Of a stretch of DNA of 64,000 nucleotides, positions 1 through 11,912 are shown one piece after another. The DNA lies in contig JAPTOF010000003.1 in assembly GCA_028554755.1 (NCBI GenBank), forward strand, positions 9,123,501-9,187,500, given 5' to 3'. Position numbers and translations under genes: made by a program. Under the pieces are notes generated by a model, which saw nothing but the letters and a program-made list of their open reading frames with translations, did not search any database and had not been told where the DNA came from. This DNA comes from Cordia subcordata (Eukaryota; Streptophyta; Magnoliopsida; Boraginales; Cordiaceae). Position 1 is the first letter of the stretch, and every line of letters starts with the position of its first letter.

Positions 1-968
1 ATATGTCATAAAAGATGTCTATGGCTGGATGGTAGTGTTGGGCGCTCTACCGAGATAAGACTATAGTGGGCGAGTCTTTCGACCGGGGTGATCTACCTAG
101 ATCATTGATGGGTCTTTCTAGACTTCACTCCTAGTGTATGCATCACACATTGGACAAAACCACCATGAGTATGTTTTTTAGAACTGTGCTATCATTTATA
201 GAAGACGAGATACTTGCTACTTCCCAGTGACTGATGCCCTTAATCTTGAGCATATGTTGATGAACTAATGATGTTATAGTGCAGCTCTTTAATGTACCAT
301 GAGGAGAGCTCGAGTGATAAGATTATCTACTTCGTATGTTGGGTATTGTGTTCTAGTCAATCAGGATATGCATATGCGACAGAGAGTCTATGTGCCCTCT
401 TAGATTTGTCCTATTGGTCATTATAAATCTAGATCTAGTGATTTTATCGTATAATGGTATATTAGTCATTTAACTTGTGGGTCGCTTCCTAGATCAAGAG
501 ATTTATGACTACTTGGTGATCACTGTTCTTAGACTAGAGATTCCAATGTTCGAGATGTAATCTTAGAGGTGATGGTAACTTTTAGACTAGCCTTGACTAC
601 GGGTATATATAGAGGGGCATTTTCGTCATTTCGCTCAGCTGGTCAAAAATAGAGGTTACTTCATGTAATAAGCTCTTGCTTATCCAATAATTATTCTTGA
701 AGTATGGCTTTGGTCTTTTGATGGAGTAAACTAGAGTCAAAATTACTACGATGTTGCCAAAGCATTGGCAAAGGCATTTTTGGTCATTTTGGGAGCCAAG
801 GGGTGTCTTTTGGTTCTTTCATTAGCATTACTCTATTGGATACATAATTAAGGAAAGTAATATATGGATTTCTTAATTAAGATTTGACTTTAGGCATTAA
901 GATGGGATTTAATTATCCAGTTTTCTTAATATAACTCATGGATATCTTAACTAGATAAGCAGGGACTA
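1..968 (+). repeat. Copia-2 5' LTR, left part (starts before the window)
   Basis: No gene is present. The stretch aligns by eye with the reverse complement of the Copia-1 LTR: both have a TAGTGTTGGGC block (here near 33-43), an ATGAACTAATGATGTTA-like block near 261 and a TATATAGAGGGGCATT block near 605-620. The fit places base 1 a few hundred bases inside the LTR. The LTR is interrupted at 968 by a solo Athila-like LTR and resumes at 2841. Confidence 0.7.
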
Positions 969-2840
969 TGATGTGCCTTTTCGGTGCAAGCCCTAAAAGA
1001 CCTGTAAGCATATAGATTATGCAGAATAGCGTGTATAAGTGCAGGTGTCAAACCACAGGGATGCGTGAATTGTGGAAGAAATTCTATGCTAATGTGCTTT
1101 AAAAGAAGACTAAAAAGGAACTAAAACTAAACATCTTTTTGTGCTTTTGGATTTTAGGGAGTAATTAGAGAGAATTAAAGGCTACACCATGAGTGCTAGA
1201 AAGGAAAAGCAAGAACTAAGCTAATCTAGGGGGATTAAACCTATGGGAAGGCTAAAGGGTGACCTATACTTATGAACGAGTGGCTCTTTACCTCTTTGCT
1301 ATGGGATTCAGGGATTGGCGTACTAAATATGGCTTCTAATAGTAAGCAACTAACTAGTGTCCTAATTACATCCTAGGACTCAATGCGGGTCTATCCCTAA
1401 GCGTGCACACTTAGAGCTACATCGTGGTCCTTATGTACCTAAAGTCATAGGAGGGACTAGGGAGTTACTAAAGTGTCCTAGAATGATCCCACCCTAGTTT
1501 CTAAACTGTTGGCAGGATTTAAAGCTAAGACCTAGGGTTCCTAGGGTTGACTAAGCCTATCCAGACTCCTATTTGCTAGATTTAAAGCTAAGGAGGATTT
1601 GGTCTAGACTAGTCCTAACTTATGCACCATCATTCTAAAGACACTAAAGTGGATTGGTATCTAGTAGGTGTAGTCCTAAGGTAAGTCATTGTGAATATGA
1701 CATCATATCCATGATACAAACACAAGCAAGTTTGATTTACACCATTGGAAGTGTTCAAGCATCAACATATAGCATTAGTTGAGCATGTATTCACCATAAG
1801 GCATGTTTCATACTTACATAGACATGAATAGAATCAACCCACTTCATATTATCCATAATCACACACATAGACATGCATAATCTAAGGATTAGAAGTGTTG
1901 TGTAGCAAATACAACTCAATTTATATCCATACAACTCATTCAAGCATTATATCAAATACATAGATATGAAATGATATAAAGCTTCTCAAAATAAGAACAA
2001 AGTATGTATATATATAAGCCAATCAAATCCCATAACAAAGAATACAAAATATCATCCCATTACACAATTTTAATCACCCTAATCTATCTATTCCAGCATG
2101 AAATGGATAAGAATGAAAGAGGTTATAGAAATCTCCCTTTCCATCCTCATTTATTTCTTTACAAACTTGAGTAAATCTTCACCAAATGATGCTTGAATCC
2201 TCCAAAATCAACTTAATTTTAGGAGGGTGTGTGTTAGTATATGTATTGAAGGTGGGTGAAAGTAGGGTTTTGTGTACAAGAAGTGGGTGTGTGAATAGAA
2301 GATGAACAAGGGGTGAAAATATACTTAAAATGGGTTAGAAAAGGGCTTAAATAGTGTAGCATAAGTGTCCAGCCGAGTGCTTTAGTTGGTCGACCGGCCT
2401 AGCTTGAGGTTGACTGGCCCAAAAAGGATCGCTTTCTCTTTTGGCCGATCGATTGGCCTTGGAAAAGGGGTCGACCGACCAAGTTAGAACCTTGGCCAAT
2501 TTTCTCGCGTTACGTCCATTTTGCTTCGGTTGCTCTTTTCTTTGCCTGATTGCCTCCAAAAGCTATTTTATGCTTTTCCTACATCACAATCACCTCGAGC
2601 TTGATTTCAACATCAATTCTCCAACAATTCGAGTCCCGATCTTTTGACCTAACTTCACCAAACATGAGAAATAAGCATGCATTAGTATAGCGTCTGTCTT
2701 TAAACTTAACTATGTACATTGGCTTACGCTTTAGCCTAACTCTAGTATATGTACTACACTAATGCATCTATTAAAGCTTAAAACACCTCTTAAGCATAGA
2801 TAAATGACAATGCAAACGAACACAAAAGCACAACACATTA
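969..2840 (-). repeat. Solo Athila-like LTR (LTR-D), minus orientation
   Basis: Read on the minus strand it starts TAATGTGTTG (family start TGATGTGTTG) at 2840 and ends CATCA at 969, 1872 bp. It carries the family landmarks: a GGTCGACC cluster near 2385-2480, a TATA-like TATTTAAGCC on the minus strand near 2345-2355, CATAGACATG boxes (1818, 1866), and paired CTGGCTTTAAATC-type blocks near 1510-1600. Flanks are GACTA (964-968) and AACCA (2841-2845); they differ only by two transitions and may be a decayed target duplication. No internal domain follows, hence a solo LTR. Short reading frames here look incidental. Confidence 0.78.
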
Positions 2841-3420
2841 AACCACATGGAAGATATTCAGTGTGTGAGCATGATATGGATTATTTTAGTGTCCTTTTAT
2901 CCCAAAGGAATATTCCTTATCTAGAAAGTGCAAGGAAAGGTATTGAGGGAATTACAATATTCCCTAGATCTTATAATTTTAGGGCAAGCATAGTACTATA
3001 TATAAACCTAGAAAAGCAAGACTCATCTTGAGCCTCTTTAATATTTTTCTCTCTTGGTGTGTAAGTAGTATTTTTCACACACTAATACCAAGAACACACG
3101 CTCAATCTATTTTTCTCATTTTAGCCTAATATTTAGCTTTCACACTACATAGCTAAGGGTATCTTAGTTGTAGAGAAAGGGATATAGTGGAAAAAACCAC
3201 AAGAAGGCTACTATAAGGAAGATCCAACACAAAGAGGCTACTAGCTTTTGAATCACGCATCAAAGGTAACAATATCTTCATATATACTTATGAAATTGCA
3301 CTGATTTCTATGTGTATAACATGTTTTTGTGCTATATTCTGCTACCATATCTTGATTATGGGTTTAAAATTAAAATTCGGAACTCAATTTTGCATGTGGT
3401 AATAGCCATTAGATCTAATA
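2841..3420 (+). repeat. Copia-2 5' LTR, right part (promoter, R and U5 side)
   Basis: Resumes directly after LTR-D. Contains the TATA box at 2996-3005 and ends about 3420, two bases before a tRNA-Met type primer-binding site. The region between (CTCTCTTGGTGTGTAAGTAG onward) is the probable R/U5. The exact last LTR base is uncertain because the terminal CA has decayed. Confidence 0.72.
2994..3006 (+). promoter_or_regulatory. TATA box of the Copia-2 5' LTR
   Basis: TACTATATATAAACC sits in the right half of the LTR about 420 bp before the PBS, the usual place for an LTR promoter. Activity is not implied. Confidence 0.55.
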
Positions 3421-3422
3421 AG

Positions 3423-3434
3423 TGGTATTAGAGT
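3423..3434 (+). other. Primer-binding site of Copia-2 (initiator tRNA-Met)
   Basis: TGGTATTAGAGT matches the plant tRNA-iMet PBS TGGTATCAGAGC at 10 of 12 positions; one of the two differences is C to T. It fixes the 3' end of the 5' LTR and the plus orientation. Confidence 0.8.
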
Positions 3435-3718
3435 GTAGGTACCATTATATACATAGTTTCGGCCTTAGATTGTGTAATAAATCAATAGAACATGAAATAA
3501 TCTTATGGGTGGCAAGATTTATGTGTTTATATGGTGTATGTGTTATGGGCTAACCTTTGTGGTTGTAGCTTTTGTGTGATTTTTGGTCCTAATTTTTGAA
3601 TGTATGGTTTTATTTTCTTGAATAGAAAGCTATTATAGCATCAAATTGAAAGAAGCATAGGAATGGGAAATGGCTTGTATTTATGGCCACATTTATGTTT
3701 TTTGTCAAAGATGAAGCT
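3435..3718 (+). other. Copia-2 leader, left part
   Basis: Non-coding DNA between the PBS and the insertion point of element N1. It continues at 53086. I see no ORF, fold or repeat of note in it. Confidence 0.65.
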
Positions 3719-5543
3719 TGATGCTATTTAGTGCACAAGGCCGAAAGTAGCCAGCAAGTGCACGGGTCGCATGTAATGTAGCGTGTGAGTGCGGGATCGA
3801 ATCCATGGGGATGCCAAACGTGTGTGGTGTCCTAAGCTAAGTGTATTCTAAAAAGCTACGTGAAGGAACCTAAACTACAATCTCTTTGGGTTTTTCGAAT
3901 TGAGGGGAGCTCGAGAAAAGTAAATCTAACCTAAGGGTAAGAAAATAAAAGGGTGTATGAGAGTGACAGGGGAATTAAGCAATCTAAGGGGATTAGGGTG
4001 ATTACGACATGCAAATGGGTGATTACTACATTCTTGTTGGGGTTGCTTGATGGATTGTTTAGGGTGATATTGTCTAGACATTTAATTAACCTCCTAATAG
4101 AACCTTAAGACTCGGTATAGGTCCATCCTTAGGCATGTCAACCAAGAGCTACGGTGTGGTTCGTATGACTTAGGCATTAAGGCTAATTAGGGTTCTAGGT
4201 AACTTAGATTGATCTAACCTTAGCGTCTAAACGTTGGCTGGGTTTAAAGGCAAGACCTAGTCCGTATAAAGTTGACTAACCTAACTTGAAACCTATTGGC
4301 TTAATTTAAAACCAAATGAGACTCAGCCTGGGCTAGCCATTAATTAATTTGATTGATCATCCATCACAATTGTGGAAATTATCGTTCAAGCGCAAAGGCA
4401 TACATATCTAGGGCTTGGCATTCGAGAATATATCGACATATCCTACTACTAAATACATAGACATGCTTAGATTATACCAATTTAAGCAATAGCACTCGAC
4501 ATGTATGCAATTGAAGTTATTCTTGCTATGAAACATGCAAACACACAAATAGACATGCATATAAGCATTACGCACTTCATGTAATCGCCATACAAACACA
4601 TAGACATCCTTATACAATGATTTAGAGATGGTTAATAGCATAATAAGTTCCAATATATCTATACAACTTCATTGACGCATTTCTGCAAACACATAGACAT
4701 ATATGTAAAATAGCCAATAAAACCCTAAGAACAAAGTATATATACATAAATCCATCAAGTACCTATTATAATAGAGTATTAATCAATCCATAATACAAGA
4801 GTAAATCACCCTAATTGCTCTAAGATAAAAGACATATAGGAAATCTACCATTTCATCCATAGCCATGTGTTTACAATCCAAGAGCTAATGCCCCAAATCC
4901 TTGTGCTTGACTATCCTAAGATTCTTGATTCCAAAGGTTTATGGGTTTAGGTTAGTGTGTGAGGTTGGTAAGAGTGGAATTAGGGTTTTTGGAAAATGGG
5001 GGTTCAAAGGTTGGGTGATTCCTTCTTAATTTTGCTAAAAAATGATTTAAATAAACAATTCTTGCTCACAGCCAGGGGACCAGTCGGGGGACTAGCCTTG
5101 GAGGGAGGTAGATTGGCCTATAAGCTTAACATTTTGATGTTTCCAGGGGCCTATGCCGATTGACCAAACTAGGGAAGAGGTCAACTGTCCTCCCCTGCTT
5201 TTGGGCCTAATTATGCTTCTCGCGAGGTAGTTGTTTCTCGGGCGCTCCTTTCTTTGTTCAGTGACTTACAAATGCACTTTTCTTGATTCCTTTATGTCCA
5301 AAACACCTTTGGATTTGCTCCACATCCCAAGCATCATTAATCAAGCTCTAGTTATCTCTCCAAGTCTCACCTAAAACAAGCCATAAGCGTGTATTAGTGT
5401 AGCATTTACATTCTAAGCTCAACTATGGACATATAAACCCTAATATGCACAAGTATGACATAAATGCTATACTAATACACCTATTAAAGTACAAAACACC
5501 TCTAAACATGCAATGAAAAATCACACATAAAACCAACACATCA
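3719..5543 (-). repeat. N1 3' LTR
   Basis: 1825 bp. On the minus strand it runs from TGATGTGTTGGTTTTATGTG (5543 downward) to GCATCA (3719). Contains a GGTCGACC-related cluster near 5085-5200, CACATAGACAT boxes at 4448, 4551, 4599 and 4692, and two CTGGNTTTAAA-type blocks at 4240-4320. It ends against a polypurine tract. It pairs with the split LTR 8496-9335/52532-53085, which has lost about 0.5 kb from its centre relative to this copy. Confidence 0.8.
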
Positions 5544-5576
5544 ACAACACCCTCAAACCTTCTCCTTGCTTGTCCC
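5544..5576 (-). other. Polypurine tract of N1
   Basis: Reads on the minus strand as a G/A-rich stretch (GGAGAAGGTTTGAGGGTG) directly before the 3' LTR. The same tract precedes the 3' LTRs of G1, G2 and G3, which supports shared machinery. Confidence 0.7.
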
Positions 5577-6759
5577 CAAGCAAGCCCATAAGCCTTTTGT
5601 AGAGGAATCCATAAGCTTTTTAGATGCTCCCCCTTACTCACAACGGGTCTTACACCTTACGCGAAATTTCCAAGTAGCTGTACCTCTACAAACCTAAGAT
5701 TCTTATGCACACACTCAGAATGTTGATACTTCATCCCCCTCAACTAACATGGCTTCCCCAATATTCACAAAGCCTTAAAGATAAGGAAAGAAAGAATGTT
5801 CAAACACAAAGGCTAATGAATGATGTAAGAGCCTTATTCACATACATCAAAAGAACGAAACGACAAACTTGTGGTAAGTCGATATTGTGTCACTTAAGCA
5901 CTTATTCAACACACTTCACTTTTTCATGTTTTTGGTGCCTTTTGATTTTTTTGCATTCTTCACTTATTTTTCTGGCTTTTTCAATTAGTTGCCATTTTGC
6001 CTTTTTCTGTTGTTTTTGTATTTTTCATCAATCCAAACATAAGTAAAAAGGAAACAAAAAGAAAGGCTAGGGCATATCGAAAAGAACCAATCAAGAAAGG
6101 GGCACTCATATCAATGACCCTTTTTCAACCACTTTTTTTTCTAACCAAGCCATGGGGTAGCTATAAGGTGCATTTGTAAAGGAACTAACTCCCAACTATT
6201 TCCAAAAGGCATCTTCTCCAGGTCTCAGCTCTCTATCTACTCCATTCACTCCCCACATTACAACCTTGTCTCCAACAATCAATTAGGTTAAGTACAAGAG
6301 CTAACACTCCAATCAACAAAGAGACAAATGACTCTATGTGCATAATAATTTAAAAAAATTACCATTTTGTATAAAAATAATGCAAATATACCCTAAACAA
6401 AGTATAAAACAATAAAACCAAACTCCCATAGCCCCAAACTTAAACTTTGCTTTTCCTTAAGCAAATAGAACAAAGGCACATAACAAGGAAGTAGGTGAGA
6501 CAAAGCAAGCAAGGGTGGTGGGGACAAGGTAGATAAAATGGGGATCAAGTGGAGAAAGGGTAGATACAACCTTGTGTGCTTTCCGAAGCTCTTCGATGCC
6601 ATTAGTTAATGATTTCTCTACCGACCCTATTTCTTATCAAACCACAAATACTCACAGAGCAAAAGATTAGTAGCATTAGCCAAGCAAGCTTTCATTGGCA
6701 TCATCAAATGATAAACAAGATGTATGCAAAGGGAAAATGATAGAAGTAAGGATCAACAC
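5577..6759 (-). other. N1 3' untranslated module with an antisense reading frame
   Basis: About 1.2 kb between the ORF end and the polypurine tract. It is homologous to the 3' modules of G1, G2, G3 and N2: a T-rich (plus-strand view) tract near 5915-6060, then the conserved block encoding, antisense to the element, KEPIKKGALIS (plus strand, about 6085-6120). Plus-strand frames at 5705-6046 and 5997-6179 span it. The conservation may be of DNA rather than of a protein. No other gene is seen. Confidence 0.6.
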
Positions 6760-8480
6760 TTAAGAAGGTGAAAACGAAAACGAGTGAAACGAAAATGAAA
6801 ACCAAAGAACAAAAACAATGAAAAGTAAAAGCAAATAAAAGACAAGCAAATGACACAAAAAGGATATAAACATATCTAGAGTGCCTTCTAGCAGCAGTAG
6901 ATTTAACGCTTCTAGCTGGGCACTAATGTCAGAGCCAATCGTGTTTAAAGTCAAGAGGCATAAATTGCTAGATATTCAGCCAAGCACATATAATAGAAGG
7001 AAAAAGGGTCATGTAACAAATGATGGGGCAATGAATGCACAATGCATCTATTTCTAAGATCCCATCTCAAATCATCAAATAAGAATGTACGCACAAGTGT
7101 AGAAGATGTCATGCATAAATGTGAAAGATCATAACGCACATGCTCTCTAATTAACTACGCCATGGCCTTCTTCTTATAATAAAAAACTTAGAACATACCC
7201 TCTCCATGGGTCAAAGGTAGGTTTAATGTATGCAACATGGAAGAAGTATTTCCTAATCCTAGATGAAAATGTTTTATGCATGAAGGTACAAATATGAGCT
7301 CTAAAGAGACAGACTCAACGAAATAGGAAAGGGGATTTGGAACGATACTCGGAGAAGAAAGGTCAATGGAAAGGGACATGGAAGCTCTAGACTTCTCGTC
7401 TTTACAAGATCAGACGTTATCAAGCCTAGGTCACTCTAACACTTCATGTAGGGTGAAATTGATCTTAATGGGCTCATTTATGCTAAGGGAAGGTTCATGT
7501 CATGTTCTTGGGGTGGCTATTCTCCTCAACACAATAATTTTTTACTCAAAGAGACTTATCATCTATAAACTCTGAAATTGGTGTCTTGTTCTCCCCGATG
7601 GATGACTCTAAACTCTCACTAGCTAAAGTCTCTTCAAATTTATCCATACATTCATCACTAATTGTTGTCATCGCACCATTATGCTTTTCATTAGGGGTAG
7701 GCACACATAGAGGGGACAAAGGGGACTCGAAGAATTTCAGGTCATGTAAAGAAGAATGCTTGAGGGAGGAGTGCGAACTAGACTCCCTAAATATAGACTC
7801 AAAATGCATATGAGTTCTATAATCATGAGACTCAATCTTTAAGCATATGGGAAGTACGGAACAAGAAGAAAAAAATGGCTCACGTGACTCAATGGGTGGC
7901 GGTGAAAGCACGGGAGGATAGAGTACCACTTCGTCTAGAACATACCCATATTCGTCACCAAGAACTAAATCATCATTAAGATCTTTCTCATCCTCACTAT
8001 ATCATACGAACTCTCGACCATCCTCTTTTTCTAATTTTCTCTACAAAACACCATCATATTCACCACTGTTTCCCACATCGTTAGGTCTCATCTCTATCGT
8101 TCAACCTAATCTAAAGGTATCTCAACATTCTAGCTCATGAGTTACACACTCTCAACTATTCTCTTCAAGAGCTCACCTAGAGATTTGGTATCTCGCTTCA
8201 AACTCTCTAGTTTCTCTTGATTAGATTGAAGGAGAGATTAGGATTGTTCAAGAATTTGATCACATTGGTTCAAGAGTGTAGACATAATGGAAAAGGGTTT
8301 AACCAAGTGAAAATGGTAAACATCTTGATTGAGGTCATTATAAGCACAACCAAGGGTAGGTAGGAAAAAATGGCACAAAGGATAGACTTTCAATGTAAGA
8401 AGGTAGACCAAATAAAGAGTCATCTTAACCCCTATATGAAAATGCGTGATGTTTCTCCATAGAATCATGATAACTAGAAA
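6760..8480 (-). pseudogene. N1 unknown ORF (decayed), homologous to the N2 ORF
   Basis: I do not recognise this protein. In element orientation, pieces align with the N2 ORF: a KHHAFSYRG..DDSLFG segment (about 8400-8480; N2 has KEKHHEFSYWGQDDSLLG), a helical segment QSNQEKLESLKRDTKSLGE (about 8165-8230; N2 QSNQEKLKILERETKSLGE), an acidic serine-rich open frame at 7546-7929 (127 aa, with ESPLSP, VPTP and SDECMDKFEETLA shared with N2), and C-terminal blocks at 7188-7379 (FVPSCIKHFH), 6951-7139 (NRCIVHSLPH) and 6760-6954 (IGSDISAQLEALNLLLLEG). Several frameshifts and stops separate the blocks. The helical segment looks like a coiled coil. There is no protease, RT or integrase similarity, and expression is unlikely. 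Confidence 0.6.
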
Positions 8481-8495
8481 TAGATGCATGCATGG

Positions 8496-8935
8496 TGATA
8501 TGTTATCTCGGAGCACAAACCTAAATAGCCCACAAGTACATCGGTTGTGTGTAGTCCGGTGTGTGCAAGTGCAAGGTCGAATGCACAAGGAGGTCAAATG
8601 TGAGTGGTCTCCTAAGCTATGTGCGTTTTAAAAGCTACGTGTTGGGTCCTTAAACTATGACATTTTTGGGTTTTTGGTTTGAAGGGAGCTCAAAAAAGAC
8701 AAATCTAAGCTAAGGATAAGGAAATAAAAGATGTGTGTATGATGAGGAAATCAAGTAATCTAAGAGAGCCAAACACATGGAAAAGGGGACTAGGGCGATT
8801 ATGTCTTGCAAATGTGTGCAATTACGTCACACACATAGACATGTATATAGTCATACTCACTTCATGTAATCATCGCACAAACACATAGACATGCTAGCAT
8901 AATGATTTAAAGATGGTTAATAGCATAATAGACTT

Positions 8936-8974
<39 letters not shown>

Positions 8975-9335
8975 ACTTCATTGATGCATTTCAGCAAACA
9001 CATAGACATATATGTAAAATGGCCTTTTGAAACCCTAAGCAAAAAGCATATATATATAAATCCATCAAGTACCGATTACAATAGAGTAGTAATAAATCCA
9101 TAATACAAGAGTAAATCACCTTGCATAGCTCTAATCATACATATATTGAACTAGGATAAAAGAGTGATAGGAAATTTTCCCTTTCATCCATAGCCATGTC
9201 TTTACAATCCAAGAGCTAATGCCCAAAATTCTTGTGTTTGATCCTCCTAAGATGCTTGGTTCCAAATGTTTTTGTGTTTAGGTTACTGTGTGTGAGATGG
9301 GTGGGAGTGGAATTAAGGCTTTGAGAAATGGGGAT
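8496..9335 (-). repeat. N1 5' LTR, left part
   Basis: Homologous to 3719-4990 of the N1 3' LTR but lacking an internal stretch of about 0.5 kb (junction near 8830). Continuity across G1 is clear: 9290-9335 followed by 52533 onward reproduces 4960-5020 of the sibling LTR. The outer end is degraded (TGATATGTTATCTCGG against TGATGCTATTCGG in N2) and no PBS follows. Confidence 0.72.
8938..8971. repeat. (AT)n microsatellite
   Basis: About 34 bp of uninterrupted TA dinucleotides inside the N1 5' LTR. The sibling LTR has only a short AT stretch at the matching place (about 4650-4665), so the array expanded after insertion. Confidence 0.9.
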
Positions 9336-9465
9336 TGATATGCTTTAATTTGATGTGTGTTTGCTTTGTAATTTTTTTTATGTTTTAGAGGTGTTATAAG
9401 CTTATATAGATGCATTAGTGTAGTAATTATGCTAGAGATAGGCTTAAGCGTAGACAATTGCACAT

Positions 9466-9489
9466 AGTTGAGTTTAAGAGATAGATACT
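9466..9489 (+). repeat. Left copy of 24-bp direct repeat flanking the USP fragment
   Basis: The 24-bp block beginning AGTTGAGTTTAAGAGATAGA recurs at 10026-10049 with two differences. One copy belongs to the LTR (compare 19361-19385 in the 3' LTR); the second was created with the insertion. Confidence 0.8.
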
Positions 9490-9568
9490 ACACTAACAAC
9501 TTTAGATTTTATCTTCACGGATTGTAAATGGAGATCTATTTATTTTTTTAATTTTTGGTTAGATTAAT

Positions 9569-10024
9569 GTTGTGGCAAAGTTGTACTAGGGAGATGCAAG
9601 AAAGAAGCTCATGGAGGCTATCGAGGAATTGAAGTTGGATTCATTGGTTGTGGGTATCAGTGGTCTTAGTACCCTCCAAAGGTATTAATTAATGTTGTAT
9701 TCATGCTCCTATTCTCATTAAAATTATCCTAAGTTTCAACCATACTACTCCTAAGAGTAATAATATCTTGGTCTTAAATGATTTATAAAAAGTTATTCTC
9801 AATATTCGATAAGTCCCTTTTGTATAATTATGTACGAGTATCTACAGGACCTAAATTATCAACAGGCTCTCCAAGCACTTTTATTTTTTTTGATGTTGTA
9901 ATGTGTTTGATTTTGGATGATGACATCACAGGATCATTCTAGGAAACGTGACAAACTACGTGCTGACAACGTGGAGTGCCCTGTGACTGTGGTCAAGGAC
10001 TCTGATTTTGACAAGCATTTATAA
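9569..10024 (+). pseudogene. Universal stress protein (USP) gene fragment with retained intron, captured in the G1 LTR
   Basis: Two exon pieces encode the C-terminal half of a plant USP-domain protein (family role: adenosine-nucleotide-binding, stress-linked cytosolic proteins). Exon piece 1, 9569-9681, reads [16 protein letters not shown] then [17 protein letters not shown]; the stop is TAG where plant USPs usually have W. The intron 9682-9931 has GT (9682) and AG (9930-9931) borders and is about 250 bp. Exon piece 2, 9932-10024, reads ILGNVTNYVLT, then after a one-base loss ECPVTVVKDSDFDKHL and TAA. Across the splice the frame gives G-2X-G-9X-G-N, the USP ATP-binding signature with N in place of S/T. 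The N-terminal half is absent. The retained intron argues for DNA-level capture. The copy is non-functional: stop, frameshift, no start. Confidence 0.85.
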
Positions 10025-10025
10025 T

Positions 10026-10049
10026 AGTTGAATTTAAGAGATAGACACT
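10026..10049 (+). repeat. Right copy of 24-bp direct repeat flanking the USP fragment
   Basis: Matches 9466-9489 at 22 of 24 bases and starts two bases after the USP stop codon. LTR sequence resumes from here. Confidence 0.8.
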
Positions 10050-11582
10050 GATACTAGGGATTTAATGGTCATCTTACCCAAAAAATAGTAAGCAAAATCG
10101 ACTAGGCCAACTAGGTGACTGTACCAGTCAGCCGGTAAATCTAGGCAGTAACTTCAAAAACTAGTTGATCCCTTCATCTATTGGCCAGCTGGTAAGATCG
10201 AATGGTAATGACACTAGCGCTACAAATAGAGCTTGATTTTAGCATTTTATTATCACCAATTTCACACACATTTCACACTCACTTTACACACGTACCCTAA
10301 CTCACCCACCTTACACCTTTTCACACTTTTCCCACTTGGATTCAAGCTTGTTTGAAGGGATTTAACAACTTTGGAAGTGAGATTTGCTCAAGATTGTACA
10401 AGAATAGCTAGGATGGGAGAGAAGTTTCATTTTCTCTCTTTCATCCTACTTTATATTATGCTTGAGTAGACTTGATTAGGGTGATTTAGCTTGTGTAATG
10501 GGTTGATTTAACACTCTTACATTATGGGATTTGATAGCTTAAGTACATACATGCTTTGTTTTTCTTGTTTAATGGTTTGTATTTGATATATGTCTATATA
10601 TTTGATTAAATGCCAATATGAGTAGTATGTGTATAAATTGGAGTTTATTTGCTATTAAACACCTCTTATCCATCTTATAATCCTGTCTGTGTTTATTTGT
10701 AGATTGTATGATGTAGGTATTGCTTTGTTCATGTCTATGTAAGTAATAGCATGCTTTGTAGTCAATATAAATCTAATATTGCCTACACGTTGGTACCCAA
10801 TTGCTATTGATGGTGTAAATCAAACATGACGATCTTTTGGTACTGAATAGGTCAATGTATTTAAGGTTAGAACATGTAGGAATGTGCATATAAATCTAAT
10901 CATGCTATAGACCCTAGAACGACGGTGCACAATTTAGTACTAGCCTAGATGGAGTCCCTTTTAGATTTAAATCCAGCTAATAGGAGTTCGGGTGGGTTTA
11001 GTCAACCTTAGTAACCTTATCTCTTGACTTTATATCCAGCCAATGGTTTAAGAGATAGGGTAAGTTTGTTCTAAGTCATCTAAGAAGTTATTTCAGTCTC
11101 TCCTATGGCCCTAGGTCATAAAGACCATGCTGTAGCTCCAGAAGTACATGCCCATATTGAGTCCTAGGGATGAATTAGGACACTAGATAATGACCTAGCG
11201 ATAGAGTGTCTTATAGATAAGCCATTTCCTATATTCCCATAACATAAGAGTCTAAAATCACCTATTAGTAAGGAAAGTCACCCTGACCCCCTTTCCATTA
11301 GTTAATTCCCCTCTAGATTAGTTTGTTTTCCCCATTTTGCATTTCCATTTCCCATACTTTAGTTTTATTTTCTTTCTTCGAGCTCCAGTTAATCCAAAAC
11401 CCTAAAATTATGCTTATTTTAGGTCTTCTTTTAGGCACTTTCTAGGACACACACGCTTAGGATCCTTCCCATCATTATAGTCTCCCTGGGGTTTGACACC
11501 TGCTCTTGTACACACTATATTGCATTGATCCATGTGCTTACGGGTCTTTAAGGTTTGCACCTCTAGAGAGACGTCAAGTTCT

Positions 11583-11600
11583 TGGCGTCGTTGCCAAGGA
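11583..11600 (+). other. Primer-binding site of G1 (tRNA-Asp)
   Basis: TGGCGTCGTTGCCAAGGA; the Athila-type PBS complementary to the 3' end of tRNA-Asp is TGGCGCCGTTGCCGGGGA. Three differences, consistent with decay. A six-base spacer AGTTCT separates it from the LTR. Confidence 0.85.
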
Positions 11601-11912
11601 GACACAGTGGTCTGTGTTGTTGTTTGTGTGTTTTAGTAGTTGCTTTCTTTGTTTTTCTTGTTTTTTCTTGTTAGTTTGTTTAGTATTTAGTTATCTTGCT
11701 TCTTTTTGATTAGATAGTTTGCTTTGACAATTGCTTATCTTGCTTTGCTTTTGGTTTATTTGATTTCATGTGTTTACTTTCCGTACTTAGTTTAACTTAA
11801 TTATTTGGTTTTCCTATTTTGTTTTTTGTTTTTAGTGGACCCCATAGGATGGTGGCTTTGTTGCTATAATTTTAGGATATTGTTCAAGAGGCCAGAGTTA
11901 GGATAGTGTTGC

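Larger units (their letters stand above)
9336..11576 (+). repeat. G1 5' LTR, enlarged by a host gene fragment
   Basis: Begins TGATATGCTTTAATTTG and ends GACGTCA, six bases before the PBS. 2241 bp long; without the 560-bp insert it would be about 1.68 kb, close to the reconstructed 3' LTR (about 1.79 kb). Contains a degenerate GTCGAC cluster (10090-10200), a decayed TATA (CTACAAATAG, 10220-10229), CATGTCTATG boxes (10587, 10730) and two TAAATCCAGC/TATATCCAGC blocks (10968-11045). Confidence 0.85.

Noticed and set aside
9490..10025. Helitron or Pack-MULE as carrier of the USP fragment
   Set aside because: No TC start with CTRR end and hairpin, no terminal inverted repeats and no 9-bp duplication; instead a 24-bp repeat of LTR sequence flanks it.
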